A stretch of 64,000 nt of DNA, from contig NZ_JABUHN010000007.1 in NCBI RefSeq assembly GCF_013328815.1, positions 186,001 through 250,000 on the forward strand, given 5' to 3'. Shown one piece after another: positions 1 to 7,684 of this stretch. Origin of the DNA: Tabrizicola fusiformis. Lineage in GTDB: Bacteria; Pseudomonadota; Alphaproteobacteria; Rhodobacterales; Rhodobacteraceae. The notes beneath the pieces were generated by a model that was given only the letters and a program-made list of their open reading frames with translations, did not search any database and was not told where the DNA came from. Within the stretch, counting starts at the first letter, position 1. The number at the start of each line of letters is the position of its first letter. A program made the position numbers and the translations under genes.

Positions 1-718
1 GCTGGCCCGGGCCGCCGAAGGGCGGGCACCGACCCATTCCAACGGCAGTTTTGACTGGGACATCCCGGTGCCGGCGCCGGAAAAGATCATCTGCGTCGGC
101 GTGAACTTTCCCGACCGCAATGCCGAATACAAGGACGGGCAAGAGGCGCCGCCGAACATGTCGCTGTTTCCGCGCTTTGCCCGCAGCTTTACCGGCGCGG
201 GTCAGCCGCTGATCCGGCCGCCGGAAAGCCCGCAACTGGATTACGAGGGCGAGATTGCGGTGGTGATCGGCAAGGGCGGGCGCCGCATCGCCGAAGCCGA
301 AGCGCTGACCCATATCGCCGCCCTGACGCTGTGTAATGAGGGCACGATCCGCGACTGGGTGCGCCATGCGAAATTCAACGTCACCCAAGGCAAGAACTGG
401 GACCGCTCCGGCGCCATCGGGCCCTGGCTCGTGCCCTTCACCGATCCGGGGCAGATCGTTGATGTGGCGCTGGAAACGCGGGTGAATGGCGAGGTCCGAC
501 AATCCGACCGCACCGGGCGGATGCTGTTTCCGGTGGCGCGGCAGATCGCCTACATCTCGACCTTCACCACGCTGGTTCCGGGGGATATCATCGTGACCGG
601 CACCCCCACCGGCGCGGGCGCACGGTTCGATCCGCCGATCTGGCTGAAGCCCGGCGATGTCATCGAGGTAACCGCCGAAGGCATCGGCACCCTGACGAAC
701 GGAGTGGCAGACGAATGA
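1..718 (+). CDS. Fumarylacetoacetate hydrolase (FAH) family protein, 3' part only
   Basis: The frame is open to the left edge, so the start lies outside the window; 238 residues are visible up to TGA. The FAH fold is recognised from the conserved core KIICVGVNF, the acidic metal-binding segment DYEGE (nt 239-253) and the C-terminal stretch VPGDIIVTGTPTGAG. Members act as acylpyruvate hydrolases or 2-hydroxyhepta-2,4-diene-1,7-dioate isomerases/decarboxylases in meta-cleavage pathways, using Mg/Mn. The stop overlaps the next start (ATGA), and the next two genes are a hydratase and aldolase of the homoprotocatechuate type, so an isomerase/decarboxylase role in that pathway (HpaG-like) is most likely. 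The exact substrate cannot be read from sequence. Confidence 0.9.
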   Translation, partial: LARAAEGRAPTHSNGSFDWDIPVPAPEKIICVGVNFPDRNAEYKDGQEAPPNMSLFPRFARSFTGAGQPLIRPPESPQLDYEGEIAVVIGKGGRRIAEAEALTHIAALTLCNEGTIRDWVRHAKFNVTQGKNWDRSGAIGPWLVPFTDPGQIVDVALETRVNGEVRQSDRTGRMLFPVARQIAYISTFTTLVPGDIIVTGTPTGAGARFDPPIWLKPGDVIEVTAEGIGTLTNGVADE

Positions 719-1512
719 CCCACGATCAGATCGCCGCCGCCGCCCAAGCCCTGTTGCAGGCCGAACGGACCGGCCTGCAGACCGGGCTTCTCAGCCTGCA
801 ATATCCGGCGATCACGCTGGACGATGCCTATGCGGTGCAGGCGGCCCTTGTGGCGGCCAAGCGGGCGGCGGGGGCCAAGGGGATCGGCTGGAAGATCGGG
901 CTGACCAGCCGGGCGATGCAACAGGCGCTGGACATCACGACGCCGGATTCGGGTGTGCTGCTGGACGATATGCTGTTTGCCGATGGCGCGACGGTCCCTG
1001 CGGGCCGCTTCATCCAGCCCCGGGTCGAGGCGGAGATTGCCTTTGTCATGCGCGCGCCGCTGGCGGGGGAAGGCGTGACCCGCGAGGATGTGCTGGCGGC
1101 CACCGGCGCCGTGGCGCCCAGTCTGGAAATTCTGGACACCCGCATTCTGCGGGCCGATCCGGTGACGAAAGCGGCGCGGAAGATCTTTGATACCGTCGCC
1201 GACAATGCCGCCAATGCCGGGATCGTCCTTGGCGCCCAGCGCCACGCGGTTGACGCCCATGACCTGCGCTGGGTCGGCGCCATCGTCAAGCGCGACGGGG
1301 TGGTCGAGGAAACCGGCCTTGGCGCCGGGGTGCTGGACGATCCGGTGACGGGCATCCTCTGGCTGGTGCATCGGCTTGCGCGCTATGGACTGGGGCTGGC
1401 GGCAGGGGATATCGTGCTGTCAGGCTCGTTCATCCGACCGATCGAGGCGCCGTCCGGCAGCCGCTTCCATGCCGATTTCGGCCCGTTCGGCCAGGTTCAC
1501 ATCAACTTCTGA
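715..1512 (+). CDS. hpaH: 2-oxohepta-3-ene-1,7-dioate hydratase family protein
   Basis: A 265-residue protein of the HpaH/HpcG hydratase family, which is fold-related to FAH. It would add water to 2-oxohept-3-enedioate, giving the 4-hydroxy acid used by the aldolase encoded next. The family signatures GIGWKIGLTS near residue 60, the metal-binding VEAEI near residue 105, SLEILD near residue 137 and GDIVLSGSF near the C-terminus are all present. The length is normal for the family. The ATG overlaps the preceding stop by 4 nt, so it is translationally coupled. Related 2-hydroxypent-2,4-dienoate hydratases have the same fold. The HpaI-type aldolase next door favours the C7 diacid substrate. Confidence 0.88.
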   Translation: MTHDQIAAAAQALLQAERTGLQTGLLSLQYPAITLDDAYAVQAALVAAKRAAGAKGIGWKIGLTSRAMQQALDITTPDSGVLLDDMLFADGATVPAGRFIQPRVEAEIAFVMRAPLAGEGVTREDVLAATGAVAPSLEILDTRILRADPVTKAARKIFDTVADNAANAGIVLGAQRHAVDAHDLRWVGAIVKRDGVVEETGLGAGVLDDPVTGILWLVHRLARYGLGLAAGDIVLSGSFIRPIEAPSGSRFHADFGPFGQVHINF

Positions 1513-1519
1513 GGTTCCC

Positions 1520-2293
1520 ATGCCCGCCCCCGAAAACCGCCTGCGCGCCAGCCTTGCCAGTGGCGCCACCCTGCATGGCTGCTGGCTGGGCATGGCCGAT
1601 GCCTATGTGGCCGAAATGGCGGGCACCTGCGGCTTTGACTGGCTGCTGATCGACGGCGAACATGCGCCGAACGATCTGCGCAGCCTGTCGGCCCAGCTTG
1701 CCGTGGTCGAGGCTAGTCCCTCGATCCCTGTTGTCCGGCTGCCCGATGGCAACAGCACCGCCATCAAACAAGCGTTGGATATCGGGGTGCAGAACCTGAT
1801 GATCCCGATGATCGAAACCGCCGAACAGGCCCAAGCGGCGGTGCGCGCCACGCGCTATCCGCCGCAGGGGTTTCGCGGGGTCGGCTCCAGCCTTGCCCGC
1901 GCCTCGCGCTTTTCGGAGATCGGGGATTACCTGACCACGGCGAACGACCAGATTTTCCTGATCCTTCAGGTGGAAAGCCGGGCGGCGCTGGTCAATCTGG
2001 ATGCCATTCTGGCGGTGGACGGGGTGGATGCGGTGTTCATCGGCCCCTCTGATCTGGCTGCCGATATGGGCCATCTGGGGCAGGCCGGCCATCCGGCGGT
2101 GAAGGCCGCGGTCATGGAGACGCTGCGGCGCATCCGGGCTGCCGGCAAGGTGGCAGGCGCGCTGACCACCGATCCGGCCTATATCGACGACTGCCGCGCT
2201 GCCGGGGCGAATTTCCTCGGAGTGGGGATCGACGTGCTGCTGTATGTGCAGGCGATGCGGGCGCTGGCGGCGCGGGTGCGCGGCCAGTCCTGA
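1520..2293 (+). CDS. hpaI: 4-hydroxy-2-oxoheptanedioate aldolase (HpcH/HpaI family)
   Basis: Class II pyruvate aldolase of 257 residues, cleaving 4-hydroxy-2-oxoheptanedioate to pyruvate and succinate semialdehyde with a divalent metal. Visible hallmarks are IDGEHAPND (catalytic His region, about residue 45), VVRLP with the substrate Arg (about 70), GFRGVG, LQVES (metal Glu, about 150) and FIGPSDLAAD (metal Asp, about 176). The frame is open further upstream into the hydratase gene, but the ATG at 1520, 7 nt after the hydratase stop, begins where the family normally begins. It is the last gene of the + strand operon and is followed by a strong hairpin at 2298-2321. Confidence 0.9.
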   Translation: MPAPENRLRASLASGATLHGCWLGMADAYVAEMAGTCGFDWLLIDGEHAPNDLRSLSAQLAVVEASPSIPVVRLPDGNSTAIKQALDIGVQNLMIPMIETAEQAQAAVRATRYPPQGFRGVGSSLARASRFSEIGDYLTTANDQIFLILQVESRAALVNLDAILAVDGVDAVFIGPSDLAADMGHLGQAGHPAVKAAVMETLRRIRAAGKVAGALTTDPAYIDDCRAAGANFLGVGIDVLLYVQAMRALAARVRGQS

Positions 2294-2297
2294 CAAA

Positions 2298-2321
2298 GGG
2301 CGGGGCCGCGCGGCCCCGCCC
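2298..2321. terminator. Bidirectional GC hairpin between convergent operons
   Basis: Two perfectly complementary 12-nt arms (GGGCGGGGCCGC and GCGGCCCCGCCC) lie in the 36-nt gap between the convergent aldolase and permease stop codons. The arms abut, so a real loop would open the central four bases. There is no clear T-tract on either strand, so it may act as a Rho-dependent or 3'-stabilising hairpin rather than a classic intrinsic terminator. Confidence 0.7.
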
Positions 2322-2329
2322 CCCGAGGT

Positions 2330-3775
2330 TCAGGCGCGGTTGGCGCCCATCCTTGCATGGGCTGCCGGATCGCGCGCCTTCAGCCGCGCCGCCGACAGCC
2401 AGCCGATCAGCCCGGCCACCGGGATGCTCAGGGGCAGAAGCAGGCCCAGAATGCCGCCCGTCGTGCCGGTCAGATCGCCGAAGTTTAGGAAGATGAACAC
2501 GAACAGGGCCGCCATGATCAGCCCCGACACCACCGGCAGAACCAGCGTCGTCAGGGGCGAACCGCCACCATTGCGCTGAAAGAACACCGTCACCGCCAGC
2601 GAGGTGATGGTCATCATCCCCAAGACGCCCAAGGTGCCGACCTGGCTGATCCAGGTGAACATGTGCAGCACCGGGTCCAGCCCCAGCCCGGCAAAGATCG
2701 CCAGCACGACAAGCGCACCCAGCGTCTGCACCACCGAGCCGATATGCGGGCTTTGGTGGCGATCATGGGTCTGACCAAAGGCGGCGGGCAGGATGCCCTC
2801 GCGCCCGGCGACATAGCTGTAACGGGCGATATAGTTGTGGAAGGCCGACAGCGCGGCAAACAGGCTGGAGACCAGCAGCAGCCCCATGATCGCCGGAACC
2901 GGCCCACCGACATATTGCCCGGCCAGATCGAAGAAGAAGCTGGTCGGATCGGCCAGCCCGCCAATGGTCGGTTGCAGCTTGTCCGCACCCACACCGGCAA
3001 TCATCAGCCAGGTGGTGAAGACAAAGAAGACGCCGATCATCAGCACGGAAAGATAGGTCGCCCGGGGGATGGTCTTTTCCGGGTCGCGCGCCTCTTCGGC
3101 ATAAATCGTGGTGGCCTCGAACCCGATGAACGAGCCAAGGCAGAACAGCACCGCCGCCGTCAGAGAGCCCGAGAAGATCGCCGTCGGGTCAAAGAGATTG
3201 ACCGACAACCCGCTGCCCTCGGCCCCGCCCGCACCAAGGATGGCGAAATCGACGATCAGCACGATGATGTATTCCAGCGCCACCAGCACGACCAGAACCT
3301 TGGCCGAAAGGTCCACCTGCCGGTAGCCGAGCAGGCCCACCAGCGCGATGGCAATCAGGCTCCACACCCACCAGTCCAGCACAATCCCGAACCCGGCGAA
3401 CACGCCCGAGGCGATGCCGCCCAGAAGGCCGATCAGGCCGAACTGCATGGCGTTATAGGCGACCAGCGCCATGAAGGCGGTCGCCCCGCCCCAATTGCCG
3501 CCCAGACCCCGCGCCGCATAGGCATAGAAGGCCCCGGCATTGGTCACATGCCGCGACATGGCGACATAGCCGGCCGAAAAGGCCAGCATGATCAGCGTCA
3601 TGGCAAGGAAGGTGGCCGGCACCCCCGTTCCGTTGCCGATCAGAAAGGCGATCGGCACCGCGCCGGCCACCCCGGTCAGCGGGGCTGCCGCCGAGATGAC
3701 CATGAAGGTCACGGCAATCAGCCCCAGCGAGTTTCGGCGCAACTGATTGGTGCCGAGTGATGAGTTTTCCGTCAT
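2330..3775 (-). CDS. APC-family amino acid/amine permease
   Basis: Integral membrane transporter of 481 residues with about 12 hydrophobic segments. The N-terminal signature (NSLGLIAVTFMVISAAAPLTGVAG) and the SFIGFEATTIYAEEARDPEKTIPRA segment are typical of the amino acid-polyamine-organocation superfamily. The frame stays open upstream to 4141, but that stretch overlaps the flavin reductase gene and is not transporter-like. The ATG at 3775, preceded by AGGAG, is chosen. As last gene of the - strand catabolic operon, after a 79-nt gap, it probably imports the operon's substrate, an amine or amino-acid-like compound. Substrate identity is inference. Confidence 0.88.
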   Translation of the reverse strand: MTENSSLGTNQLRRNSLGLIAVTFMVISAAAPLTGVAGAVPIAFLIGNGTGVPATFLAMTLIMLAFSAGYVAMSRHVTNAGAFYAYAARGLGGNWGGATAFMALVAYNAMQFGLIGLLGGIASGVFAGFGIVLDWWVWSLIAIALVGLLGYRQVDLSAKVLVVLVALEYIIVLIVDFAILGAGGAEGSGLSVNLFDPTAIFSGSLTAAVLFCLGSFIGFEATTIYAEEARDPEKTIPRATYLSVLMIGVFFVFTTWLMIAGVGADKLQPTIGGLADPTSFFFDLAGQYVGGPVPAIMGLLLVSSLFAALSAFHNYIARYSYVAGREGILPAAFGQTHDRHQSPHIGSVVQTLGALVVLAIFAGLGLDPVLHMFTWISQVGTLGVLGMMTITSLAVTVFFQRNGGGSPLTTLVLPVVSGLIMAALFVFIFLNFGDLTGTTGGILGLLLPLSIPVAGLIGWLSAARLKARDPAAHARMGANRA

Positions 3776-3854
3776 TGTCCACTCCTTGCTGGTTTTATGG
3801 GCCCGGTCTTGCTGCCGGTTTCCCTTTCCCTTTGCCGCGCGATGCGGCCTCGTC

Positions 3855-4370
3855 TCAGTCTCCTTGCGGCAGATGCACCGCACGGCGATAGGCCCGCTGC
3901 CCGTAAAGCAGGGCGGCAGGGCTGTCCGACAGCCGGACGCTATGGACCCGTCCGACCAGAATGTGATGCGTCTCCCACAGCAGGGCGGTGGCCAGACGGC
4001 ATTCGAAACTGGCGGTCGCCCCGGCCAAGATCGGCTGGCCCAGCGGGCCAGGCTGCCAGTCGGTGCGCCCGAACCGGGCGGAATGCTCCCCCGCGCCCGC
4101 ACGTCCGGCAAACAGGTCGGCGATGTCCTGTTGGCCTTCATGCAGAAGATTGGCGCAGAAGGCGCGGTTTTTCAGGATCGCACTGGCCGCAAGCGACAGG
4201 TGATGCACACAAGCCAGCAGCGAAGGCTGGTCCCCATCCGCCGAAACCGAGGTCAGCGAGGAAATCGTAACGCCAAAGCGTCCGCCCTCGCCATCGGTGG
4301 TGGCGACGGCAACGAATGTTGCCGCCCGGCTCATCCCTTCCAGAAATCTGGCGCGCAGGTCGCTGTCCAT
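3855..4370 (-). CDS. Flavin reductase (HpaC/DIM6-NTAB type)
   Basis: A 171-residue NAD(P)H:flavin oxidoreductase domain protein that would supply reduced FMN/FAD to a partner monooxygenase. The FMN-binding segment GVTISSLTSVSADGDQPSLL (about residues 32-51) and the NLLHEGQQDIADLFAG region are diagnostic. The length fits stand-alone small reductase components. The start at 4370 lies 4 nt after the GS-like stop; an upstream in-frame extension only duplicates antisense GS sequence. The likely partner in the same operon is the acyl-CoA-dehydrogenase-fold flavoprotein at 7684-8991. Confidence 0.85.
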   Translation of the reverse strand: MDSDLRARFLEGMSRAATFVAVATTDGEGGRFGVTISSLTSVSADGDQPSLLACVHHLSLAASAILKNRAFCANLLHEGQQDIADLFAGRAGAGEHSARFGRTDWQPGPLGQPILAGATASFECRLATALLWETHHILVGRVHSVRLSDSPAALLYGQRAYRRAVHLPQGD

Positions 4371-4374
4371 GGCC

Positions 4375-5715
4375 CTATCCCAGATCGAAGAAACGTTGCA
4401 GTTCCACATCGGGAACCTTGCGGCGGAACTCGTCATGCTGGCTTTGGCGTGTTGCGGTGAAGCTATCGACAAAGCGCGCGCCAAGCCAGTCTTTCGCAAA
4501 AGCCGAGCCTTGCAGCCGTTCAATCGCTTCGGGCATCGAGCGGGCAAAGTCGCGCGGCGGCGTCTGGGCATAGCCGGAACCCAGCGTTTCGGGGTCAGGC
4601 TCGATCTGCTCCAGAATGCCGGCGACACCGGCGGCCATGGTGGCGGCGGCGGTCAGGTAGGGGTTGGTGTCGGCGCCGGGAAGCCGGTTCTCCACCCGCA
4701 GCGAACCAGCGTCATGGCCGACAAGCCGGAAGCAGGTGGTGCGGTTCTCATATCCCCATGTCAGGCCGGGCGGAGCGAAAGTGCCCGGCGCAAAGCGGCG
4801 ATAGGAATTGACCGTCGGCTGAAAGATCAGCGTCATATCCCCAATATAGGTCTGCAGCCCGCCGAGGAAGTGGCGGAAGGTCTGGCTGACGCCGTTCTTC
4901 TGTGCCGGATCATGGAACACCGGCTTGCCTGCCTTGTCCTTCAGGCTGACGTGCAGGTGGATCGACTGGCTGTCGGCCGCCTCGTTCCAGCGCGGCATGA
5001 AGGTCACGCTGCGCCCCTGCCGCAGGGCCAGCGCCCGCAGGAAATTCTTCAGCAACACCAGTTGATCGGCCGGTTCCAGCCCCTCGCCCGCAGCGATGCA
5101 GCATTCCATGAAACCGGCGCCGATTTCCTCGTGCATCTTGGCGAGGTTGATCTTCAACGGCTCGCAGATGGCCGCAAGCGCCTCATACCATTCGGTCTGA
5201 AGTGCCTGATAGATGATCAGGTCATGGCTGGCATGGGTGGTCGCGGTTTTCAAGTTGCGATAGCCCTTTTCCCGCGCGCTTTCAGGGGTTTCGTCGAACA
5301 GGGTATATTCCAGTTCCATGCCGTATTTCGGCACGAACCCCGCCGCCTCGGCCCGCGCCAGCACCGATTTCAGGATCGAGCGCGGGCAGATTTCGGCCGA
5401 AGCGCCGGTGAAATTCGACAGCACCAGCAGATCATGCCCCGGCTTGGCCCAAGGCAGGCGGCGGGTGCTGGAAGGGTCCAGCACCAGCGGGTCGTCGTGA
5501 AAATCGCCAGTGTCGTCATTCACCCCCGGCATGTTCAGATGCACGTCCGTCGGGTCCAGCGCCAGTTGCGCCGGGGCCATGCCCATGCCGTTGCGCGCAA
5601 TGCCCTTGAGGCTGCCGGTGGACACCATCTGCCCGCGCAGAAGGCCGTTGGTGTCTGTCATGGCCACGGTGGCAAAGCGGCTGGCGGGGTCGGCGATATA
5701 ATCGTCAAGTTTCAT
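4375..5715 (-). CDS. Glutamine synthetase-family ligase (gamma-glutamyl-amine synthetase-like)
   Basis: A 446-residue enzyme with the GS catalytic architecture: metal-binding KYGMELEYTLFDE (about residues 136-148), MHEEIGAGFMECC, the ATP/ammonium region WNEAADSQSIHLHVSL, RRFAPGTFAPPGLTWGYENR and the C-terminal RVENRLPGADTNPYLT. A catabolic operon with a permease and flavin enzymes is not the setting of nitrogen-assimilatory GlnA. It is the setting of GS-like enzymes that gamma-glutamylate an amine (PuuA, IpuC and aniline-pathway homologues). I infer ATP-dependent glutamylation of an amine substrate or intermediate. The start at 5715 is 5 nt from the TetR stop; an open frame extends further but runs through the TetR gene. 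Confidence 0.87.
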   Translation of the reverse strand: MKLDDYIADPASRFATVAMTDTNGLLRGQMVSTGSLKGIARNGMGMAPAQLALDPTDVHLNMPGVNDDTGDFHDDPLVLDPSSTRRLPWAKPGHDLLVLSNFTGASAEICPRSILKSVLARAEAAGFVPKYGMELEYTLFDETPESAREKGYRNLKTATTHASHDLIIYQALQTEWYEALAAICEPLKINLAKMHEEIGAGFMECCIAAGEGLEPADQLVLLKNFLRALALRQGRSVTFMPRWNEAADSQSIHLHVSLKDKAGKPVFHDPAQKNGVSQTFRHFLGGLQTYIGDMTLIFQPTVNSYRRFAPGTFAPPGLTWGYENRTTCFRLVGHDAGSLRVENRLPGADTNPYLTAAATMAAGVAGILEQIEPDPETLGSGYAQTPPRDFARSMPEAIERLQGSAFAKDWLGARFVDSFTATRQSQHDEFRRKVPDVELQRFFDLG

Positions 5716-5720
5716 GGATC

Positions 5721-6398
5721 TCACCTGTTGGAAGGGGCGCCGTTCAGCAGCGCCTCCAGTGTCGCCAGATCGGCTTCGGGTCGGGTGGAATAGGCGCGCA
5801 GGAACACCCGCAGGCCATTGTGGATATAGCGCGCCAGCGTGGCGCGGTCGGGCAGCGCGGCAGGCATATACAGCGCCTGCGTCCGCGGCGCCGACAGGAT
5901 CAGACCCCAAAGGTCTTGCGCGGCGAGTTCGGCATCCTCGAACCGCAGCGCGCCTTCATCCCGCCGGTCGGTCAGATAGCCCATGATCCCGCGCAACAGG
6001 TGATCCGGCCCCGAAGCCTGATAGGCCGGCCCCAGATCGGGAAAGCGCTGCACCTCGCCGATGATCAGCCGCGCCAGAGACAGCATGTCGGGCCGCATCA
6101 CCGTCGCGGCATAATCCCACGAAAAGTCGAGCAGTTCCCGCACCATCGCCCCGGGCTTGGGATTAGCAAAGACCTCCAGCATGGCATCGCGCTTGCCCAG
6201 CATCATCGCCTGAAACAGGGTCTCTTTCGACGGGAAATACTGGTAGAGGGTCGGCTTGGTCAGACCCGCCTCGGCGGCCACCGCATCCATCGTTGTGCCG
6301 GAATAGCCGGTGGCGGCAAACACCGTCAGCGCAGCATCCAGAATGCGCTGGGTGCGCTCGGCCCGGTTCTGCGCGCGGCGCGACAGGGCAGCCGTCAC
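5721..6398 (-). CDS. TetR/AcrR-family transcriptional regulator
   Basis: A 225-residue one-component regulator. The N-terminal helix-turn-helix is clear: TQRILDAALTVFAATGYSGTTMDAVAAEAGLTKPTLYQYFPSKETLF (about residues 15-61). A variable, all-helical ligand-binding domain follows. It is co-transcribed inside the operon between the hydrolase and GS-like genes, overlapping the hydrolase stop by 4 nt, so its amount is tied to operon expression. The natural target is the operon promoter upstream of 10068. The ligand is presumably the substrate or an intermediate. Confidence 0.9.
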   Translation of the reverse strand: MTAALSRRAQNRAERTQRILDAALTVFAATGYSGTTMDAVAAEAGLTKPTLYQYFPSKETLFQAMMLGKRDAMLEVFANPKPGAMVRELLDFSWDYAATVMRPDMLSLARLIIGEVQRFPDLGPAYQASGPDHLLRGIMGYLTDRRDEGALRFEDAELAAQDLWGLILSAPRTQALYMPAALPDRATLARYIHNGLRVFLRAYSTRPEADLATLEALLNGAPSNR

Positions 6399-7684
6399 GG
6401 CAATCTGCCCAGAAAGTCGAGCAGCGCCCGGTTATAGGCCGCAGGTTGCTCGACGTTGCAGACATGGCCGGCGTCGGCGATCACCTCGAACCGGACATCC
6501 GGCAGCGGCGCCTGATCCCAGATACGACCCGCCACGCCGCGGATTTCCGCCGGGGGGGCCAGCCGGTCATGCTCGCCCGTCATCATCAGGACGGGCATGG
6601 TCAGCCGGGCAAAGTCGAACCGTTCCAGCGGGTTGGTGAAACAGCGCAGCGCGTCGCGGTAGGTTTCGGCCGGAATCGCCGCCATTGAGGCCAGCAGTTG
6701 CTGCCGCACCGCGTCAGAGGCACCCGGCCCGGCCAGCACCTTGACCACAGCGGGCGCAAAATCGGCGGGCACCTGCCCTGCGTCCAGCGGCACTTCGCGG
6801 CTGATGCGGAAGGCTTCGCGTTCGTCGGGGCCCGCTTCGGACATGCCGGTGCAACCGCCCGACAGGACCAGCCCGTCCAGCATCTGCGGATGGCGCATGG
6901 CGAAAGAGGTGGCGATCCACGACCCATAGGAAAGACCGACCAGAACCAGCCGCTCGGCCCCCGTGTCCTGCATCACCCGCAGGATGTCGTCACAGTAATC
7001 GTCCACCGTGGACTGCCTTGCGCCCAAAGTGCTGTCACCATAGCCGCGCAGGTCAAGGGCCGCGGCAGGCATCACGCCGCTTGCCGCGGCAAGTTGCAGC
7101 GCCCAGTTGTGGCGGCTGCCGCCGATGCCATGCAGAAACAGGCAGAGCCTGCGCCCCGGCCCGCCCGCCACCGTCAGCCCAAGCCGCGGCAGATCGTCGA
7201 TGCCGCGCTCTTGCACCGGGGGCAGCGGGGTGACCTTGAGCGGCGTGGGCGGCGCGGCGTAGGTCAGCGCCAGACCTTCAAGCGCGGTAATCCCGGCTTC
7301 AAAAACTGCGCGCGTGCCGTCGCAGATCGCCGCAAGCCGGGCGGCGGGGGCACGGACCACGGCGGACCAGACGACCACCGCCCCGCCGCCTTCGGCCGCG
7401 CTGACGGTCAGCCGCGCATCATAGGCTTCACAGCCGGCAATCCCCGCAAGATGGCGATAGCCAAGGCTGCGGTCGCTGTCGCTGAACCACGTCAGTTGCT
7501 CGCGGTAGAGCGTTTCTTCCCCCTTAACCGTGAAGGCCCGGATCAGGGCGCCCTGCGCCCCCCGCTCTTCGGTGATCGTCGCCATCCACGGATGCCAAAG
7601 ACCGCAAAAGTCGCGCAGCACGGCCCAGACCGCGCCGGGCGCCGCGGCGACCGTGCCGCGCACCTGAACCTGATCGCGCGGCAT
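6395..7684 (-). CDS. SRPBCC domain-alpha/beta hydrolase fusion
   Basis: A 429-residue two-domain protein. Residues 1 to about 140 read as an SRPBCC/polyketide-cyclase-like domain (VQVRGTVAAAPGAVWAVLRDFCGLWHPWM, then LGYRHLAGIAGCEAYDARLTV). Residues from about 168 form an alpha/beta hydrolase with oxyanion-loop HGIGGS, nucleophile elbow GLSYGSW (Ser near 243), acid in TGEHDRLAPP and base in DAGHVCN. The hydrolase alone is normal size (about 260), so this is a real fusion, not a start error. Its start overlaps the upstream gene's stop by 1 nt. By analogy with NicD, the alpha/beta hydrolase that acts after NicX in nicotinate breakdown, it may hydrolyse the ring-opened product. That role is inference. 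Confidence 0.85.
   Translation of the reverse strand: MPRDQVQVRGTVAAAPGAVWAVLRDFCGLWHPWMATITEERGAQGALIRAFTVKGEETLYREQLTWFSDSDRSLGYRHLAGIAGCEAYDARLTVSAAEGGGAVVVWSAVVRAPAARLAAICDGTRAVFEAGITALEGLALTYAAPPTPLKVTPLPPVQERGIDDLPRLGLTVAGGPGRRLCLFLHGIGGSRHNWALQLAAASGVMPAAALDLRGYGDSTLGARQSTVDDYCDDILRVMQDTGAERLVLVGLSYGSWIATSFAMRHPQMLDGLVLSGGCTGMSEAGPDEREAFRISREVPLDAGQVPADFAPAVVKVLAGPGASDAVRQQLLASMAAIPAETYRDALRCFTNPLERFDFARLTMPVLMMTGEHDRLAPPAEIRGVAGRIWDQAPLPDVRFEVIADAGHVCNVEQPAAYNRALLDFLGRLP

Noticed and set aside
3776-4141. N-terminal extension of the APC permease to 4141
   Set aside because: The extra residues lie over the flavin reductase gene, are not hydrophobic, and the ATG at 3775 has a good AGGAG.
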